In this document: positions 8,764 to 18,279 of the stretch, piece by piece
Position numbering within the stretch: position 1 is the first letter of the stretch
Layout of the letters: every line of letters starts with the position of its first letter
Source of the DNA: an uncultured Balneolaceae bacterium
GTDB taxonomy: Bacteria; Bacteroidota; Rhodothermia; Balneolales; Balneolaceae
DNA length: 44,014 nt
NCBI GenBank assembly: GCA_938091655.1
Contig: CALKOA010000031.1
Coordinates: 1-44,014, forward strand
Reading direction: 5' to 3'
Position numbers and translations under genes: made by a program
Notes under the pieces: generated by a model
Seen by the model: only the letters and a program-made list of their open reading frames with translations
Databases searched by the model: none
Told to the model about the DNA's origin: nothing

Positions 8764-9825
8764 ATGGCAGACAACCAAAAAATTAAAGCACTCGATATCG
8801 CCGTAGGTCAAATCGAAAAACAGCACGGAAAAGGGACCATCATGAAGCTTGGGGATAAGGCCACCCAAGACGTAGAAATAATATCAACAGGGTCTATTTT
8901 AGTAGATTATGCACTCGGGGTACAAGGAGTGCCAAGGGGACGAATCACGGAAATTTATGGCCCTGAAGCCAGTGGTAAAACAACCTTAGCACTGCAAGTT
9001 ATCGCACAGGCACAAAAAAATGGCGGATATGCTGCTTTCATTGATGCTGAACATGCCTTTGATCCACGATATGCTCGCGCTCTTGGGATCAATACCGAAG
9101 AGCTACTCGTATCTCAACCGGATAGCGGTGAGCAGGCTCTAGAAATCACAGAAACTTTAATTCGATCTGGTGCATTGGATGTAATCGTGATCGATTCAGT
9201 TGCAGCTTTAGTGCCAAGAGCAGAGCTCGAAGGTGAAATGGGTGATTCACACATGGGCTTACAAGCCCGACTTATGTCGCAAGCACTTAGGAAAATCACC
9301 GGTATAGTTAATAAAACTCAAACCTCCTGTATCTTTATCAACCAAGTTCGCGAAAAAATTGGGGTCATGTTTGGTAATCCTGAAACCACTACGGGTGGAC
9401 GAGCTCTTAAATTTTACTCATCTGTTCGCTTAGATATACGCCGTATAGGTAGTATTAAAAAAGGGGATGAAGTAATTGGAAACCGAACCAAGGTCAAGGT
9501 GGCAAAAAATAAGGTTGCCCCACCTTTCAAGGTGGTTGAATTCAACATTATGTATGGCAAAGGAGTCTCGCGAATAGCTGAGGTACTAGATTTAGCAGTA
9601 GAGTATGATATTATCCAAAAACGTGGCAGTTGGTTCCGATATGATGGGGAGCCTATTGGCCAGGGAGCGGATTCTGCTATGCAATTCCTAGAAGAAGATC
9701 CTGATTTGTTGGACAAAATCGAGAAAATGGTTCGCGCTCAACTAAATGGGTTAGACATCGAAATAAAAGGAGCAACAGCCGAGTTGGCTGAAGCAGATCA
9801 GTCCTCTGAAAAAGTAGAAAAGTAA
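8764..9825 (+). CDS. recA: recombinase RecA
   Basis: The 353-residue protein has the normal length and sequence of RecA: Walker A GPEASGKT at residues 66-73, Walker B-like [14 protein letters not shown] near 140-150, the L1/L2 DNA-binding loops ([49 protein letters not shown]) and an acidic C-terminal tail. It forms ATP-dependent filaments on single-stranded DNA for homologous recombination and, where LexA exists, SOS induction. The start ATG is directly followed by [23 protein letters not shown], the canonical N-terminus. recX follows after 15 bp, so the two are very probably co-transcribed. Inverted repeats upstream may regulate it. Confidence 0.98.
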   Translation: MADNQKIKALDIAVGQIEKQHGKGTIMKLGDKATQDVEIISTGSILVDYALGVQGVPRGRITEIYGPEASGKTTLALQVIAQAQKNGGYAAFIDAEHAFDPRYARALGINTEELLVSQPDSGEQALEITETLIRSGALDVIVIDSVAALVPRAELEGEMGDSHMGLQARLMSQALRKITGIVNKTQTSCIFINQVREKIGVMFGNPETTTGGRALKFYSSVRLDIRRIGSIKKGDEVIGNRTKVKVAKNKVAPPFKVVEFNIMYGKGVSRIAEVLDLAVEYDIIQKRGSWFRYDGEPIGQGADSAMQFLEEDPDLLDKIEKMVRAQLNGLDIEIKGATAELAEADQSSEKVEK

Positions 9826-9840
9826 GATGTCGTCTTCATT

Positions 9841-10527
9841 ATGAAGAAATCAAATCCTAATGAATACGATGAGTTAATTCCATTATTACCCCTTACTATT
9901 ACTGCAATTCAAGTACAAAAAAAGAATAAAGAACGATTTTCATTATACCATGAAGATCGTTTTTTATTAGGTGTATCCATTCAAACCCTTGTCTCCTGCT
10001 CACTTAAAAAAGGGACTGTATTAACTTCTGAAAAATTGGATGCTATACTTGGCATCGAACAATACAGCAGAGCCAAAGAATACACTTTAGCTATACTGTC
10101 ACGAAGAGATCACTCCGTACAAGAACTCATTGTAAAAGGGATAAAAAAAGGATTCAACAAAGACGTTCTTGAGCGTGTGACTCACGAGTTACAAAAAAAT
10201 AACTACCTTAATGATCAACGGTTTGCATCAAATTTCATACATGATGCTATTGAATTCAGAAAGTGGAGCCTAAATAAAATCAAATTTGAACTTGGTAAAA
10301 AAGGAGTCAGTAGATCCATCATTAATGAAATATTTGATGGCTTCGATGAGGCTATATGGAAAGAACAAATGTACAGTTTAGTCCGTAAAAATAAGGCTAA
10401 GTTTATACGTTCAGATACCACGAAACGAAAAAAGAAAATGTATGATTATTTAGCTCGCAAAGGCTATTCATCAACTTTAATTTGGAGTGAGATGAATAAA
10501 CTATTATCGTTAGTCGAAACCGATTAA
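9841..10527 (+). CDS. recX: RecA regulatory protein RecX
   Basis: A 228-residue RecX-family protein recognised by its three-helix repeats: AKEYTLAILSRRDHSVQELIVKGIKKGF, then ELQKNNYLNDQRFASNFI and KWSLNKIKFELGKKGVSRSIINEIF, ending with KMYDYLARKGYSSTLIWSEM. RecX binds inside the RecA filament groove and limits filament extension. The first ~70 residues (ITAIQVQKKNKERFSLYHEDRFLLGVS) form the small beta-rich N-terminal extension common in the Bacteroidota-like versions. Position 15 bp after recA supports function and co-regulation. Lysine-rich and more divergent than RecA, as is usual for the family. Confidence 0.92.
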   Translation: MKKSNPNEYDELIPLLPLTITAIQVQKKNKERFSLYHEDRFLLGVSIQTLVSCSLKKGTVLTSEKLDAILGIEQYSRAKEYTLAILSRRDHSVQELIVKGIKKGFNKDVLERVTHELQKNNYLNDQRFASNFIHDAIEFRKWSLNKIKFELGKKGVSRSIINEIFDGFDEAIWKEQMYSLVRKNKAKFIRSDTTKRKKKMYDYLARKGYSSTLIWSEMNKLLSLVETD

Positions 10528-10548
10528 AAAAGTCCTAATCAGCAGTTA

Positions 10549-11625
10549 ATGAAAAACATCACATTAGAACGTGTTGTTCGAACATTATTAGCCGTACTTA
10601 CTATAGGCGTCATCATTGTCATAATGTACAATTACATTACCTTGGTCGCCTTCTTAATACTAGCTATGATACTCAGCTATGTACTTGACCCAACCGTAAA
10701 TCGATTACAACGTATGGGGGTAAAAAGGACTATTGGCGTAACCTTAACACTATCGGTCATAGTGATGGCAATTGTGTTCTTTTCTACGAATGTTGTTCCA
10801 ATTTTTGTTGAAGAAATGCTAGAATTAACGAACAACTTAAATATCGAAACTATCGAGCTAATAGCCGCTCGAATCGAGACACGATTAGTTCAAGAATATA
10901 GCTTTATTCCAGAAGGCTTTCTCAGAGACAACATTACCAAGATTAGTGAGGAGCTTTTTGATCTAGGGAAACTTTCCACTGTACTGAGCGATGCAGTTGG
11001 TGTATTTACCAATATATTCTCTGCTGTACTTGTAGTCCCGTTTGCGGCTTTTTTCTTTCTTAAGGATGGCAGTAAGATTCGAAGAGATGTGTTACAAATT
11101 ATCCCAAACAAATATTTCGAAACCACACTGACTATATTGGACCTAGTTGAAAAGCGATTAGGTCTGTACTTTAGAAGTGTTTTAGTGCAAAGCACCTTAG
11201 TCACTCTGTTATCTTGGACAACTTTGAGTATTGCGGGCCTTGAAAACTCTCTTTCAGTAGGAATCTCTGTTGGTATAGCTAACACCATTCCCTACTTTGG
11301 ACCTATAATTGGTTATGTGCTTTCCATTATTATCTCAATCGTCGAGACTGGGGATTTCAGTCTAGTTCTGTATTGTGTGGTGGCTATATTTATAGTTCAG
11401 ATGATTGATAATTTGATTCTTCAGCCCTATTTGTTTTCCAAATCAGCTGATATGCACCCCGTAGCAATTTTGTTTATTATTTTAATTGGGGCCGAAACGG
11501 CTGGGATATTAGGCATGCTCATAGCCATTCCTTTAGCTACAACTATTCGTATTACCATCAAACAGATTATTTGGAGTTTTAATAATTATCAGATATTTCG
11601 ACTAGACCAATCGAAACAATTTTGA
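10549..11625 (+). CDS. AI-2E family transporter (PerM/YdgG-like permease)
   Basis: A 358-residue integral membrane protein with about seven or eight hydrophobic segments: two at the N-terminus (about 10-45), one at 60-85, and a cluster from about 150 to 345. Family markers are FLILAMILSYVLDPTVNRLQRMGVKR, VPFAAFFFLKDG, and IPYFGPIIGYV followed by ILQPYLFSKSADMHPVAILFIILIGAETAGILGMLIAIPLATTIRI-type sequence. The family is named for autoinducer-2 export but members often act as Na+/H+ antiporters or are uncharacterised; no substrate is inferred here. It follows recX by 21 bp and precedes purN by 36 bp, so it is probably in the same transcript. Confidence 0.88.
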   Translation: MKNITLERVVRTLLAVLTIGVIIVIMYNYITLVAFLILAMILSYVLDPTVNRLQRMGVKRTIGVTLTLSVIVMAIVFFSTNVVPIFVEEMLELTNNLNIETIELIAARIETRLVQEYSFIPEGFLRDNITKISEELFDLGKLSTVLSDAVGVFTNIFSAVLVVPFAAFFFLKDGSKIRRDVLQIIPNKYFETTLTILDLVEKRLGLYFRSVLVQSTLVTLLSWTTLSIAGLENSLSVGISVGIANTIPYFGPIIGYVLSIIISIVETGDFSLVLYCVVAIFIVQMIDNLILQPYLFSKSADMHPVAILFIILIGAETAGILGMLIAIPLATTIRITIKQIIWSFNNYQIFRLDQSKQF

Positions 11626-11661
11626 GTATATTATAGAAACCAAAAATCTACGTGAACACCC

Positions 11662-12261
11662 TTGAATGAACTGGTAATTTTTGCCTCCGGATCAGGTTCT
11701 AACTTCCTGTCTATAATTAATCACATTGCAAACGGCCATCTAAACGCTAAAATTGTCGGGTTAATCACAAATAAAGCTGAAATTGGGGCTGTAGAGATTG
11801 CACAGCAACACGAAATCCCCCACTGTGTATTATCATCAGCCCAATTCAGAAATAATGAGACGTACGAATCAGCTCTTTTAAATCAATGTACACAATGGAA
11901 TCCGCGTTTGATAATTTGCGCTGGTTACCTAAGAAAAATCCCGACAAATCTCATCCTTGCATACCCCAATAGAATACTCAATGTACACCCATCTTTACTT
12001 CCAAAATTTGGTGGATTTGGTTTTTATGGCATACATGTTCATAAGAGTGTATTAGAAAGTAACGAAACGTACACGGGATGCACCATACATATTGTATCAG
12101 CAGAATATGACCAAGGCCCTATTCTAGCTCAAGAGCGTTTAAAGGTTTACCAATCAGAATCTGCAGAGCAACTTGCTAACCGAGTGTTAAAGCTTGAACA
12201 CCAATTGTATCCAAAAACTATCGCATCGTATTTAAAACAATTGAATAATACTACTGAATAG
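11662..12261 (+). CDS. purN: phosphoribosylglycinamide formyltransferase
   Basis: The 199-residue protein transfers a formyl group from 10-formyl-THF to GAR in purine synthesis. Visible motifs are the phosphate-binding GSGSN loop (residues 10-14), the folate/catalytic segment ILNVHPSLLPKFGG with N107 and H109, and SAEYDQGPIL with catalytic D150, all at the family positions. The start is TTG at 11662: the only other options are excluded because an in-frame TGA lies at 11653-11655, and the nearby ATG (11666) and GTG (11652) are in other frames. Starting here puts the GSGSN loop at the normal distance from the N-terminus. purH follows after 62 bp. Confidence 0.93.
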   Translation: MNELVIFASGSGSNFLSIINHIANGHLNAKIVGLITNKAEIGAVEIAQQHEIPHCVLSSAQFRNNETYESALLNQCTQWNPRLIICAGYLRKIPTNLILAYPNRILNVHPSLLPKFGGFGFYGIHVHKSVLESNETYTGCTIHIVSAEYDQGPILAQERLKVYQSESAEQLANRVLKLEHQLYPKTIASYLKQLNNTTE

Positions 12262-12323
12262 GATTCCCACTAGTTACAGTACAAAATAATTTGACTCACT
12301 GATCACACCATAATTTATTAGTT

Positions 12324-13952
12324 ATGTCCCTTAAACCATTAGAGCAACTACCAAAAACCCCACTTACAATTAAACGAGCGTTATTGTCGGTTTCTGACAA
12401 AACGGATATACTTCCTTTGGCAAAGTCTCTACATGCTGCTAATGTTAGCCTTTTATCTACCGGTGGTACCTACAAAACATTACAAAACGCAGGCATTCCG
12501 GTACATGAAGTAGCCAACCTGACTGGCTTTCCTGAATGCCTTGATGGGCGGGTCAAAACACTTCATCCTATGATTCATGGAGGTATTCTTGCTCGCACCT
12601 CCTATGAACCCGACAATACCGAATTAAAAGAACTTCAAATTGAACCGATCGAGCTAGTAGTTGTGAATCTATATCCATTCTCCAGCGTTGTATCAAAAAA
12701 CGATGTAACAATTGAGGAAGCTACCGAATACATAGATATAGGAGGACCAACCATGGTGCGTGCAGCTGCGAAGAACTTTGCTCACGTTACAATCTTAAGT
12801 AGTCCAACACAGTATGCTACCTTCTTATCCGAATTCAACTCAGGTTATGCGATTTCATATCAAACTAGATTACGTTTAGCAAAACAGGCCTTCAACCACA
12901 CCTATGAGTATGAACAATCTATTTCAAATTATTTCGATGCCATCCTACATGCCGAAACTAATGAATCCATAAAGGGTCATGCTACCAACTCAAATGAGGC
13001 ACGTAAAACAGAGCAAACTTATTTGAATGTAAGTGAGCCGCTACATAATAGCCTTCGATATGGAGAAAATCCTCACCAAGAAGCATCTATTTATGGCGAA
13101 CCAGACAAATTCATCGATTGTTTTCACGGAAAAGAACTCAGCTATAACAACTATTTAGATATAGACTCAGCACTACGATTATACCAAGACTTCCATGATA
13201 CTGATCCAACCTGTGCCATTTTTAAACACACCATACCATGTGGAGTAGCAAGTGGATCCACTTTAGAAGAGGCTTACCTGAAAGCTTTTTCTACCGACAA
13301 AGTTTCCCCTTTTGGTGGGATAGTACTTTGCAACACCCTCCTAGATCTAGATACGGCAACAGCCATTGATTCTATTTTTACCGAAATAATAATTGCACCC
13401 GAATATTCAGACGATGCCTTATCCTTACTGACTCAAAAGAAAAATCGGAGGTTAATCCGAGTATTAACCAAACAGGGTATCTCCTCTCAAAAACAACTCC
13501 GATCCATATTTGGCGGTACATTGGTCCAAGACCAAGACAACAAAGCCATTGATGAGGCATCATTCAAGGTGGTCACAAAAAGACAACCCAGTCAGAAAGA
13601 AATGCAGGATATGCTATTTGCATGGAAAATTGTACGACATGTAAAATCCAATGCCATTGTGTTTGCAAAAGATGAGCAAACCCTTGGAATAGGTTCGGGC
13701 CAAACCTCACGAGTAGACTCTTCCGAAATTGCTGTTTCAAAAGCGGCAAAAGAGCAACTTAGTCTAGTAGGATCAGCAATAGCGTCGGATGCTTTCTTCC
13801 CTTTTTCTGACGGAGTTGAGGCAGCTGCACGTGCTGGTGCTACTTCAGTAATCCAACCAGGTGGTAGTGTACGAGATCAAGAAGTGATAGACAAAGCAAA
13901 TGAACTTGGATTAGCTATGGTATTCACCTTTACCCGACATTTTAGACATTAA
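12324..13952 (+). CDS. purH: bifunctional AICAR formyltransferase/IMP cyclohydrolase
   Basis: A 542-residue protein catalysing the last two steps of IMP synthesis. The N-terminal MGS-fold cyclohydrolase domain (about residues 15-200) shows KRALLSVSDKTDILPLAKSL, LLSTGGTYKTLQNAGI and LDGRVKTLHPMIHGGILA. The C-terminal transformylase domain shows LRYGENPHQEASIY, CAIFKHTIPCGVASGSTLEEAY, VSPFGGIV, and the terminal SDAFFPFSDGVEAAARAGATSVIQPGGSVRD. The catalytic Lys-His pair in FKHT is intact, but the usual Asn of the bacterial 'KHxNPCG' motif is Ile here. It lies directly after purN and 94 bp before mreB, an adjacency I recall as common in Bacteroidota. Confidence 0.96.
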   Translation: MSLKPLEQLPKTPLTIKRALLSVSDKTDILPLAKSLHAANVSLLSTGGTYKTLQNAGIPVHEVANLTGFPECLDGRVKTLHPMIHGGILARTSYEPDNTELKELQIEPIELVVVNLYPFSSVVSKNDVTIEEATEYIDIGGPTMVRAAAKNFAHVTILSSPTQYATFLSEFNSGYAISYQTRLRLAKQAFNHTYEYEQSISNYFDAILHAETNESIKGHATNSNEARKTEQTYLNVSEPLHNSLRYGENPHQEASIYGEPDKFIDCFHGKELSYNNYLDIDSALRLYQDFHDTDPTCAIFKHTIPCGVASGSTLEEAYLKAFSTDKVSPFGGIVLCNTLLDLDTATAIDSIFTEIIIAPEYSDDALSLLTQKKNRRLIRVLTKQGISSQKQLRSIFGGTLVQDQDNKAIDEASFKVVTKRQPSQKEMQDMLFAWKIVRHVKSNAIVFAKDEQTLGIGSGQTSRVDSSEIAVSKAAKEQLSLVGSAIASDAFFPFSDGVEAAARAGATSVIQPGGSVRDQEVIDKANELGLAMVFTFTRHFRH

Positions 13953-14046
13953 AATAAATGGCCAAATAAGCAGAAAATAGTTTCAATATTGCCCAAAATA
14001 CATCATATTTTGTACTTAGTGAACATCTACATTTTTTGCGACTATA

Positions 14047-15111
14047 ATGAACGAACCAGTTACTGATAAAAAAACTCAAAACAAGACCAGACAAGGAAAA
14101 AAAGGCTTTTTTGATTTTTTATATACCGATATAGCTATTGACCTAGGCACTGCGAATACACTTATTTATTCGCGCAATGAAGGCATTGTTTTAAATGAAC
14201 CCAGTATTGTTGCTCTTAATCAACAAGACATCCCTGTAGCGACAGGTCACGAGGCCCGATTAATGCACGAGCGAACTCATAAAAAGATCCGGACAATACG
14301 ACCGCTTAGAGATGGAGTAATTGCGGACTTCGAGGTAGCCGAGCAGATGATTCGAGGTATGATCAAAAAGGTGAAGGTGAAGTGGTTTTCATCGACCCGG
14401 CAAATGGTTATCTGTGTACCTAGTGGAATAACCGAAGTAGAACGACGTGCTGTACGCGACAGTGCTGAACACGCTGGTGCAAAGGAAGTCTATCTGGTTG
14501 ATGAGCCCATGGCTGCTGCTATAGGAATTGGTCTTGATGTTCATGAACCCGTTGGTAATATGATAGTTGATATTGGTGGTGGTACTACAGAGATTGCAGT
14601 CATTTCCCTTTCAGGAATAGTGCACGCCAAATCGGTTCGATTAGGTGGTGACGAACTTAATGATGACATCATCAATTATTTTCGTAGAAATCATAATTTA
14701 CTTATTGGTGAGAGAACTGCAGAGAAAATTAAATGCGAAATAGGTTCTGCAGCCCCTCTCGATGAAGAGCTTGAAATGATTACTAAAGGGCGCGATTTAG
14801 TAAATGGAGTTCCTAGAACACGCCATATCACATCTAAAGATGCTAGAGAAGCAATGGCCGAATCCATTAACACGATTGTTGAGGCTGTTACCAAGTCGCT
14901 TGAACAAACTCCTCCTGAGTTATCTGCTGATATTTTGGATCGTGGTATTATGCTAACGGGTGGAGGTGCTTTATTGAAAAATCTGGATAAACTGATTATG
15001 GAAACTACTGACTTACCCGTGCATATAGCCGAGGATCCATTAACCGCTGTAGTAAGAGGTACCGGCTTAATATTAGAAAACCTGGATTATTATAGACCCG
15101 TCATCTCTTAA
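14047..15111 (+). CDS. mreB: rod shape-determining actin homologue MreB
   Basis: A 354-residue actin-fold ATPase of standard length after a short N-terminal extension. Motifs are the phosphate-1 loop DIAIDLGTANTLIY, MVICVPSGITEVERRAVRDSAEHAGA, the phosphate-2 loop NMIVDIGGGTTEIAVISL, and the adenosine motif RGIMLTGGGALLKNLDKL. It polymerises beneath the inner membrane and organises the elongasome made by the following genes. The first 25 residues (NEPVTDKKTQNKTRQGKKGFFDFLY) are polar and basic followed by an amphipathic FFDFLY segment that may bind membrane. mreC starts 12 bp after the stop. Confidence 0.97.
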   Translation: MNEPVTDKKTQNKTRQGKKGFFDFLYTDIAIDLGTANTLIYSRNEGIVLNEPSIVALNQQDIPVATGHEARLMHERTHKKIRTIRPLRDGVIADFEVAEQMIRGMIKKVKVKWFSSTRQMVICVPSGITEVERRAVRDSAEHAGAKEVYLVDEPMAAAIGIGLDVHEPVGNMIVDIGGGTTEIAVISLSGIVHAKSVRLGGDELNDDIINYFRRNHNLLIGERTAEKIKCEIGSAAPLDEELEMITKGRDLVNGVPRTRHITSKDAREAMAESINTIVEAVTKSLEQTPPELSADILDRGIMLTGGGALLKNLDKLIMETTDLPVHIAEDPLTAVVRGTGLILENLDYYRPVIS

Positions 15112-15123
15112 ATATGTTCTTCA

Positions 15124-15966
15124 ATGAGATTTTTACAGTTCGACACGGATGGTATCTCTCATTACTTTCATGCGTTCATTGTTTTGCTATTTGCACTCAT
15201 TCTTGCTTTTACTCGAAGTCAGGATGGACTAAATAGCTTACGGGCTGTAACAGTTACCGCCGCAAGTATCCTAGAAGAACCCGTATCAAATGTACGTGTT
15301 TACAGAAATGCGTTGAAAACTAATGCTTATCTACAACAGCAAAATATTCTACTTCAAGACGAATTAAGCAAACTTCGATCGATAGAGAAGGAAAATCAAG
15401 AGCTCAAATCATTGCTCAGATTGGAAGAATCTTATACCTATCCACTTCAGATTACGCGTGTAGTTACAAAACAGTTAAATACACTAAATAATAGTTTGAG
15501 TGTAAATGTAGGAAGAAAAGAGGGTATTCAACGCGGTATGCCACTAATCAATTCCGATGGTCTAATAGGCAAAGTAATTTTATCAGCGAGTAATTATTCA
15601 CAGGTAATGCCATTGTTTCATCCCCTCTTTCGAGTAAGTGCACAAATACAAGGCAGCAAAGCAAATGGAATTATTACGTGGGACATTTCGAGTCCTAGTT
15701 ATCTTATCATGGATTTTGTTCCCAAAACAGTACCCATCGACACAGGGATGGTTATTCAGACTTCCGGGTTAGGCAATGAATTTCCAGCTGGAATTCCTAT
15801 AGGACAGGTAGTCGATTACCGATCCCAAGAAGGAACCAATACCCAACAATTAAAAATTGAGCCATTTAGTAAACTAAATGAAGTTTCTGAAGGCTTCATA
15901 GTTCTGTTTACTTCAGATACAAGTGTAGTCCAATTGAACAACGAATATAACCAGTTATTTGAATGA
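15124..15966 (+). CDS. mreC: rod shape-determining protein MreC
   Basis: The 280-residue protein has one N-terminal membrane anchor (about residues 13-30, HAFIVLLFALILAF), a coiled-coil segment (about 65-100, ELSKLRSIEKENQELKSLL) and the periplasmic double beta-barrel domain with VGRKEGIQRGMPLINSDGLIGKV, the MreC signature. It scaffolds PBP2 and RodA in the periplasm. Its stop codon overlaps the mreD start by 4 bp (ATGA at 15963-15966), so translational coupling is likely. Confidence 0.94.
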   Translation: MRFLQFDTDGISHYFHAFIVLLFALILAFTRSQDGLNSLRAVTVTAASILEEPVSNVRVYRNALKTNAYLQQQNILLQDELSKLRSIEKENQELKSLLRLEESYTYPLQITRVVTKQLNTLNNSLSVNVGRKEGIQRGMPLINSDGLIGKVILSASNYSQVMPLFHPLFRVSAQIQGSKANGIITWDISSPSYLIMDFVPKTVPIDTGMVIQTSGLGNEFPAGIPIGQVVDYRSQEGTNTQQLKIEPFSKLNEVSEGFIVLFTSDTSVVQLNNEYNQLFE

Positions 15967-16433
15967 ATTTCGATTGGACTAAATATCTTCTAGGTGGTTT
16001 AATTATCATTTTTTTAGATCAGATACTCTTGCAACATCTTTCTCTTTGGGGGATACATTTTGATGCAATACTACTCTATTTAGTTTGGACATTACCAGAT
16101 CTAAAAAAAACCGAAGCCATCTATATTTATGGATTACTCGCGATTCTTCAAGATGCACTCTACGATTCCTGGGGGCTTATGCTCTTTAGCAAAACTCTAA
16201 TTATACTCATATTTCATAGTTTTTTGGTGAGCCGTAATCAAGGCAAGATATTCTCTTCTCAATTCGCGGTTTTTACCTTAGCCATTGCAGTGGCTCATAA
16301 CTCTGTATTCTATCTATTGTCGTTGATAACTGGAGGCTATGCAAGTGGTTTATGGCCTTACACTGTACTTCTTTTGGGCGCATTATACACGACCATCATA
16401 TCTTATACACTTCATAAGTTGCTTAGATCCTAA
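15963..16433 (+). CDS. mreD: rod shape-determining protein MreD
   Basis: A 156-residue, very hydrophobic protein with about five membrane segments, beginning MNFDWTKYLLGGLIIIFLDQILLQHL. Sequence identity of MreD is low across bacteria, so recognition rests on size, topology, the 'DPxLYxxxGLxLFSKTL'-like inner loop (ILQDALYDSWGLMLFSKTL) and its fixed position between mreC and the PBP2 gene. It overlaps mreC by 4 bp and ends 4 bp before the GTG start of the next gene. Confidence 0.9.
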   Translation: MNFDWTKYLLGGLIIIFLDQILLQHLSLWGIHFDAILLYLVWTLPDLKKTEAIYIYGLLAILQDALYDSWGLMLFSKTLIILIFHSFLVSRNQGKIFSSQFAVFTLAIAVAHNSVFYLLSLITGGYASGLWPYTVLLLGALYTTIISYTLHKLLRS

Positions 16434-16437
16434 GGCG

Positions 16438-18276
16438 GTGAACGATATTAGAAATCAACATAGAACCCAACTTTCAATACGTGTAATGCAAGTATTGTTT
16501 GCTACACTATGTTTAGTGGTATTAGGAAGAGTTTTTTATTTGCAGGTCATAGAATATGAGAAATATTCGATGCAAGGTGAACGAAATTCTATTCGACAGG
16601 AAATTATCCCATCTGCCCGAGGACTGGTTTTTGATAGAAATGGCGAGCTGTTAGTTTCCAACGAGCCCATTTTTACATTAACTGTGAATCCTGCTACTTA
16701 TGATACCTCAAATAATACACTGCTTGCTAAACTATTAGACGTAGAGGTATCGCACATTCGAGAACAAGTGAAAACTGCCAGAAGATATTCTTGGTATAGA
16801 AGTTCGCCTCTGTTATCGGATATTGATTTTACTCAATTCGCTATAATACAGCAAAATTTATGGCAATTACCAGGTATTGGCCACCAACTTGAAAGCAAAA
16901 GAACCTACACTGACAAAATAAATGCCTCACATATATTTGGCTATCTTCGTGAGGCTGATATCAAAGATTTTGAAAACAATACTTCGTTATTCTTGGGGGA
17001 TAAAATTGGAAAAAGTGGTCTTGAATTAATCTATGAGGAACGACTTCGTGGTGAATCTGGCATAGAGTTTAAACGAGTCAATGCGTACGGACAGGCTTTA
17101 GGTTCATTTGTGGTTGAAAATGAGGGTACGAATCCTATTGAGGGAGCGAACATTATTACGACTATTGATGCAGACCTACAGGCATTTGCCGAGGACTTAA
17201 TGATTGACAAAACTGGGGCAATTATTGTCATGAATCCCAATACTGGAGCCATTTTAACTATGGTAAGCTCCCCTAATTATCAAGTAGACAGGCTTGCTGG
17301 ACGTCTTGACAGAACCTATTGGGCACACATAAACAGTGACTCAACTCGTCCACTCTTCAATAGGGCCGTATCCAGTAGGCAACCACCTGGCTCCACCTTT
17401 AAGCCGCTAATGGGCTTAATTGGCTTAGAGGAAGGACTTATCACATCAACAACAAATATTCCTAATACAGGAGGTTACCAACGAGGGCGATTGTATCGTG
17501 ATATTGCCCCAAAAAGAGATTATAATTTAGAGAAAGCGATCACTTTTTCATCAAACACCTATTTCTACAAGTTGATGGATGATATTGCGAGTTCCGGTAG
17601 ACTGAATATATGGAGTGAGCGAGTTAAAGATTTTGGCTTAGGGGTAGATCTAGAAATTGATTTACCCAGTTCAACTACCGGTATAGTTCCTGACAGTGCG
17701 TTTTTGGACCGTTGGTTTGGGGTTAGAAAATGGGGTCTAGGTGATTTAATAAATCTAGGAATTGGTCAAGGGGTCTTGTCCGTTTCACCACTTCAGATAG
17801 CCACAATGACAAGTGCAATAGCCAATGGTGGGTACAGAATTAGCCCTTACCTTGTAGAGCAATTAGAAACCCCTTTCTCAACGAATTTTCCCAATAAAAG
17901 AAACCCATCGAAGATAGATTGGGTCCAAAAAAAGCATCTAGATTTGGTGAAAAAAGGGATGCGAGGTGTGGTTCAGGAAGGAAGCGGTAGATTTTACGTA
18001 AAGAATGATTCCATAGCCATTGCAGGTAAAACTGGGACAGCTCAAAATCCACATGGGTATTCACATGGTTGGTTCACATCGTTTGCACCTTTCGAAAACC
18101 CTGAAATTGTCGTAACTGTTTTCTTAGAAAATGCCGGTTTTGCCTCTATTTCCGCCGCTCCAATAGCACGGCTACTACATGAATTTTATTTACAGGGCAC
18201 TTATAACAGCTATGTATATAATTACGTAAAGAACTGGGAACCGCAAGAAGATAATTCTGACCAAACCGCTGAATAA
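16438..18276 (+). CDS. mrdA: penicillin-binding protein 2, elongation-specific transpeptidase
   Basis: A 612-residue class B PBP. A single membrane anchor (about residues 13-35, MQVLFATLCLVVLGRVFYLQV) is followed by the PBP dimerisation domain (RGLVFDRNGELLVSN) and the transpeptidase domain with S319 in GSTFK, S371/N373 in SSN, and K531-T-G. It crosslinks peptidoglycan during cell elongation with RodA. I chose GTG at 16438, 4 bp after mreD and with an AAGG just ahead; a longer open frame reaches ATG 16339 but its extra 33 residues overlap mreD in another frame and resemble nothing in the family. rodA follows after 3 bp. Confidence 0.94.
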   Translation: MNDIRNQHRTQLSIRVMQVLFATLCLVVLGRVFYLQVIEYEKYSMQGERNSIRQEIIPSARGLVFDRNGELLVSNEPIFTLTVNPATYDTSNNTLLAKLLDVEVSHIREQVKTARRYSWYRSSPLLSDIDFTQFAIIQQNLWQLPGIGHQLESKRTYTDKINASHIFGYLREADIKDFENNTSLFLGDKIGKSGLELIYEERLRGESGIEFKRVNAYGQALGSFVVENEGTNPIEGANIITTIDADLQAFAEDLMIDKTGAIIVMNPNTGAILTMVSSPNYQVDRLAGRLDRTYWAHINSDSTRPLFNRAVSSRQPPGSTFKPLMGLIGLEEGLITSTTNIPNTGGYQRGRLYRDIAPKRDYNLEKAITFSSNTYFYKLMDDIASSGRLNIWSERVKDFGLGVDLEIDLPSSTTGIVPDSAFLDRWFGVRKWGLGDLINLGIGQGVLSVSPLQIATMTSAIANGGYRISPYLVEQLETPFSTNFPNKRNPSKIDWVQKKHLDLVKKGMRGVVQEGSGRFYVKNDSIAIAGKTGTAQNPHGYSHGWFTSFAPFENPEIVVTVFLENAGFASISAAPIARLLHEFYLQGTYNSYVYNYVKNWEPQEDNSDQTAE

Positions 18277-18279
18277 CCC

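Noticed and set aside
16339-16437. N-terminal extension of the PBP2 open frame to ATG 16339
   Set aside because: It overlaps mreD in another frame, adds 33 residues unlike any PBP2 N-terminus, and a GTG at 16438 sits right after the mreD stop.
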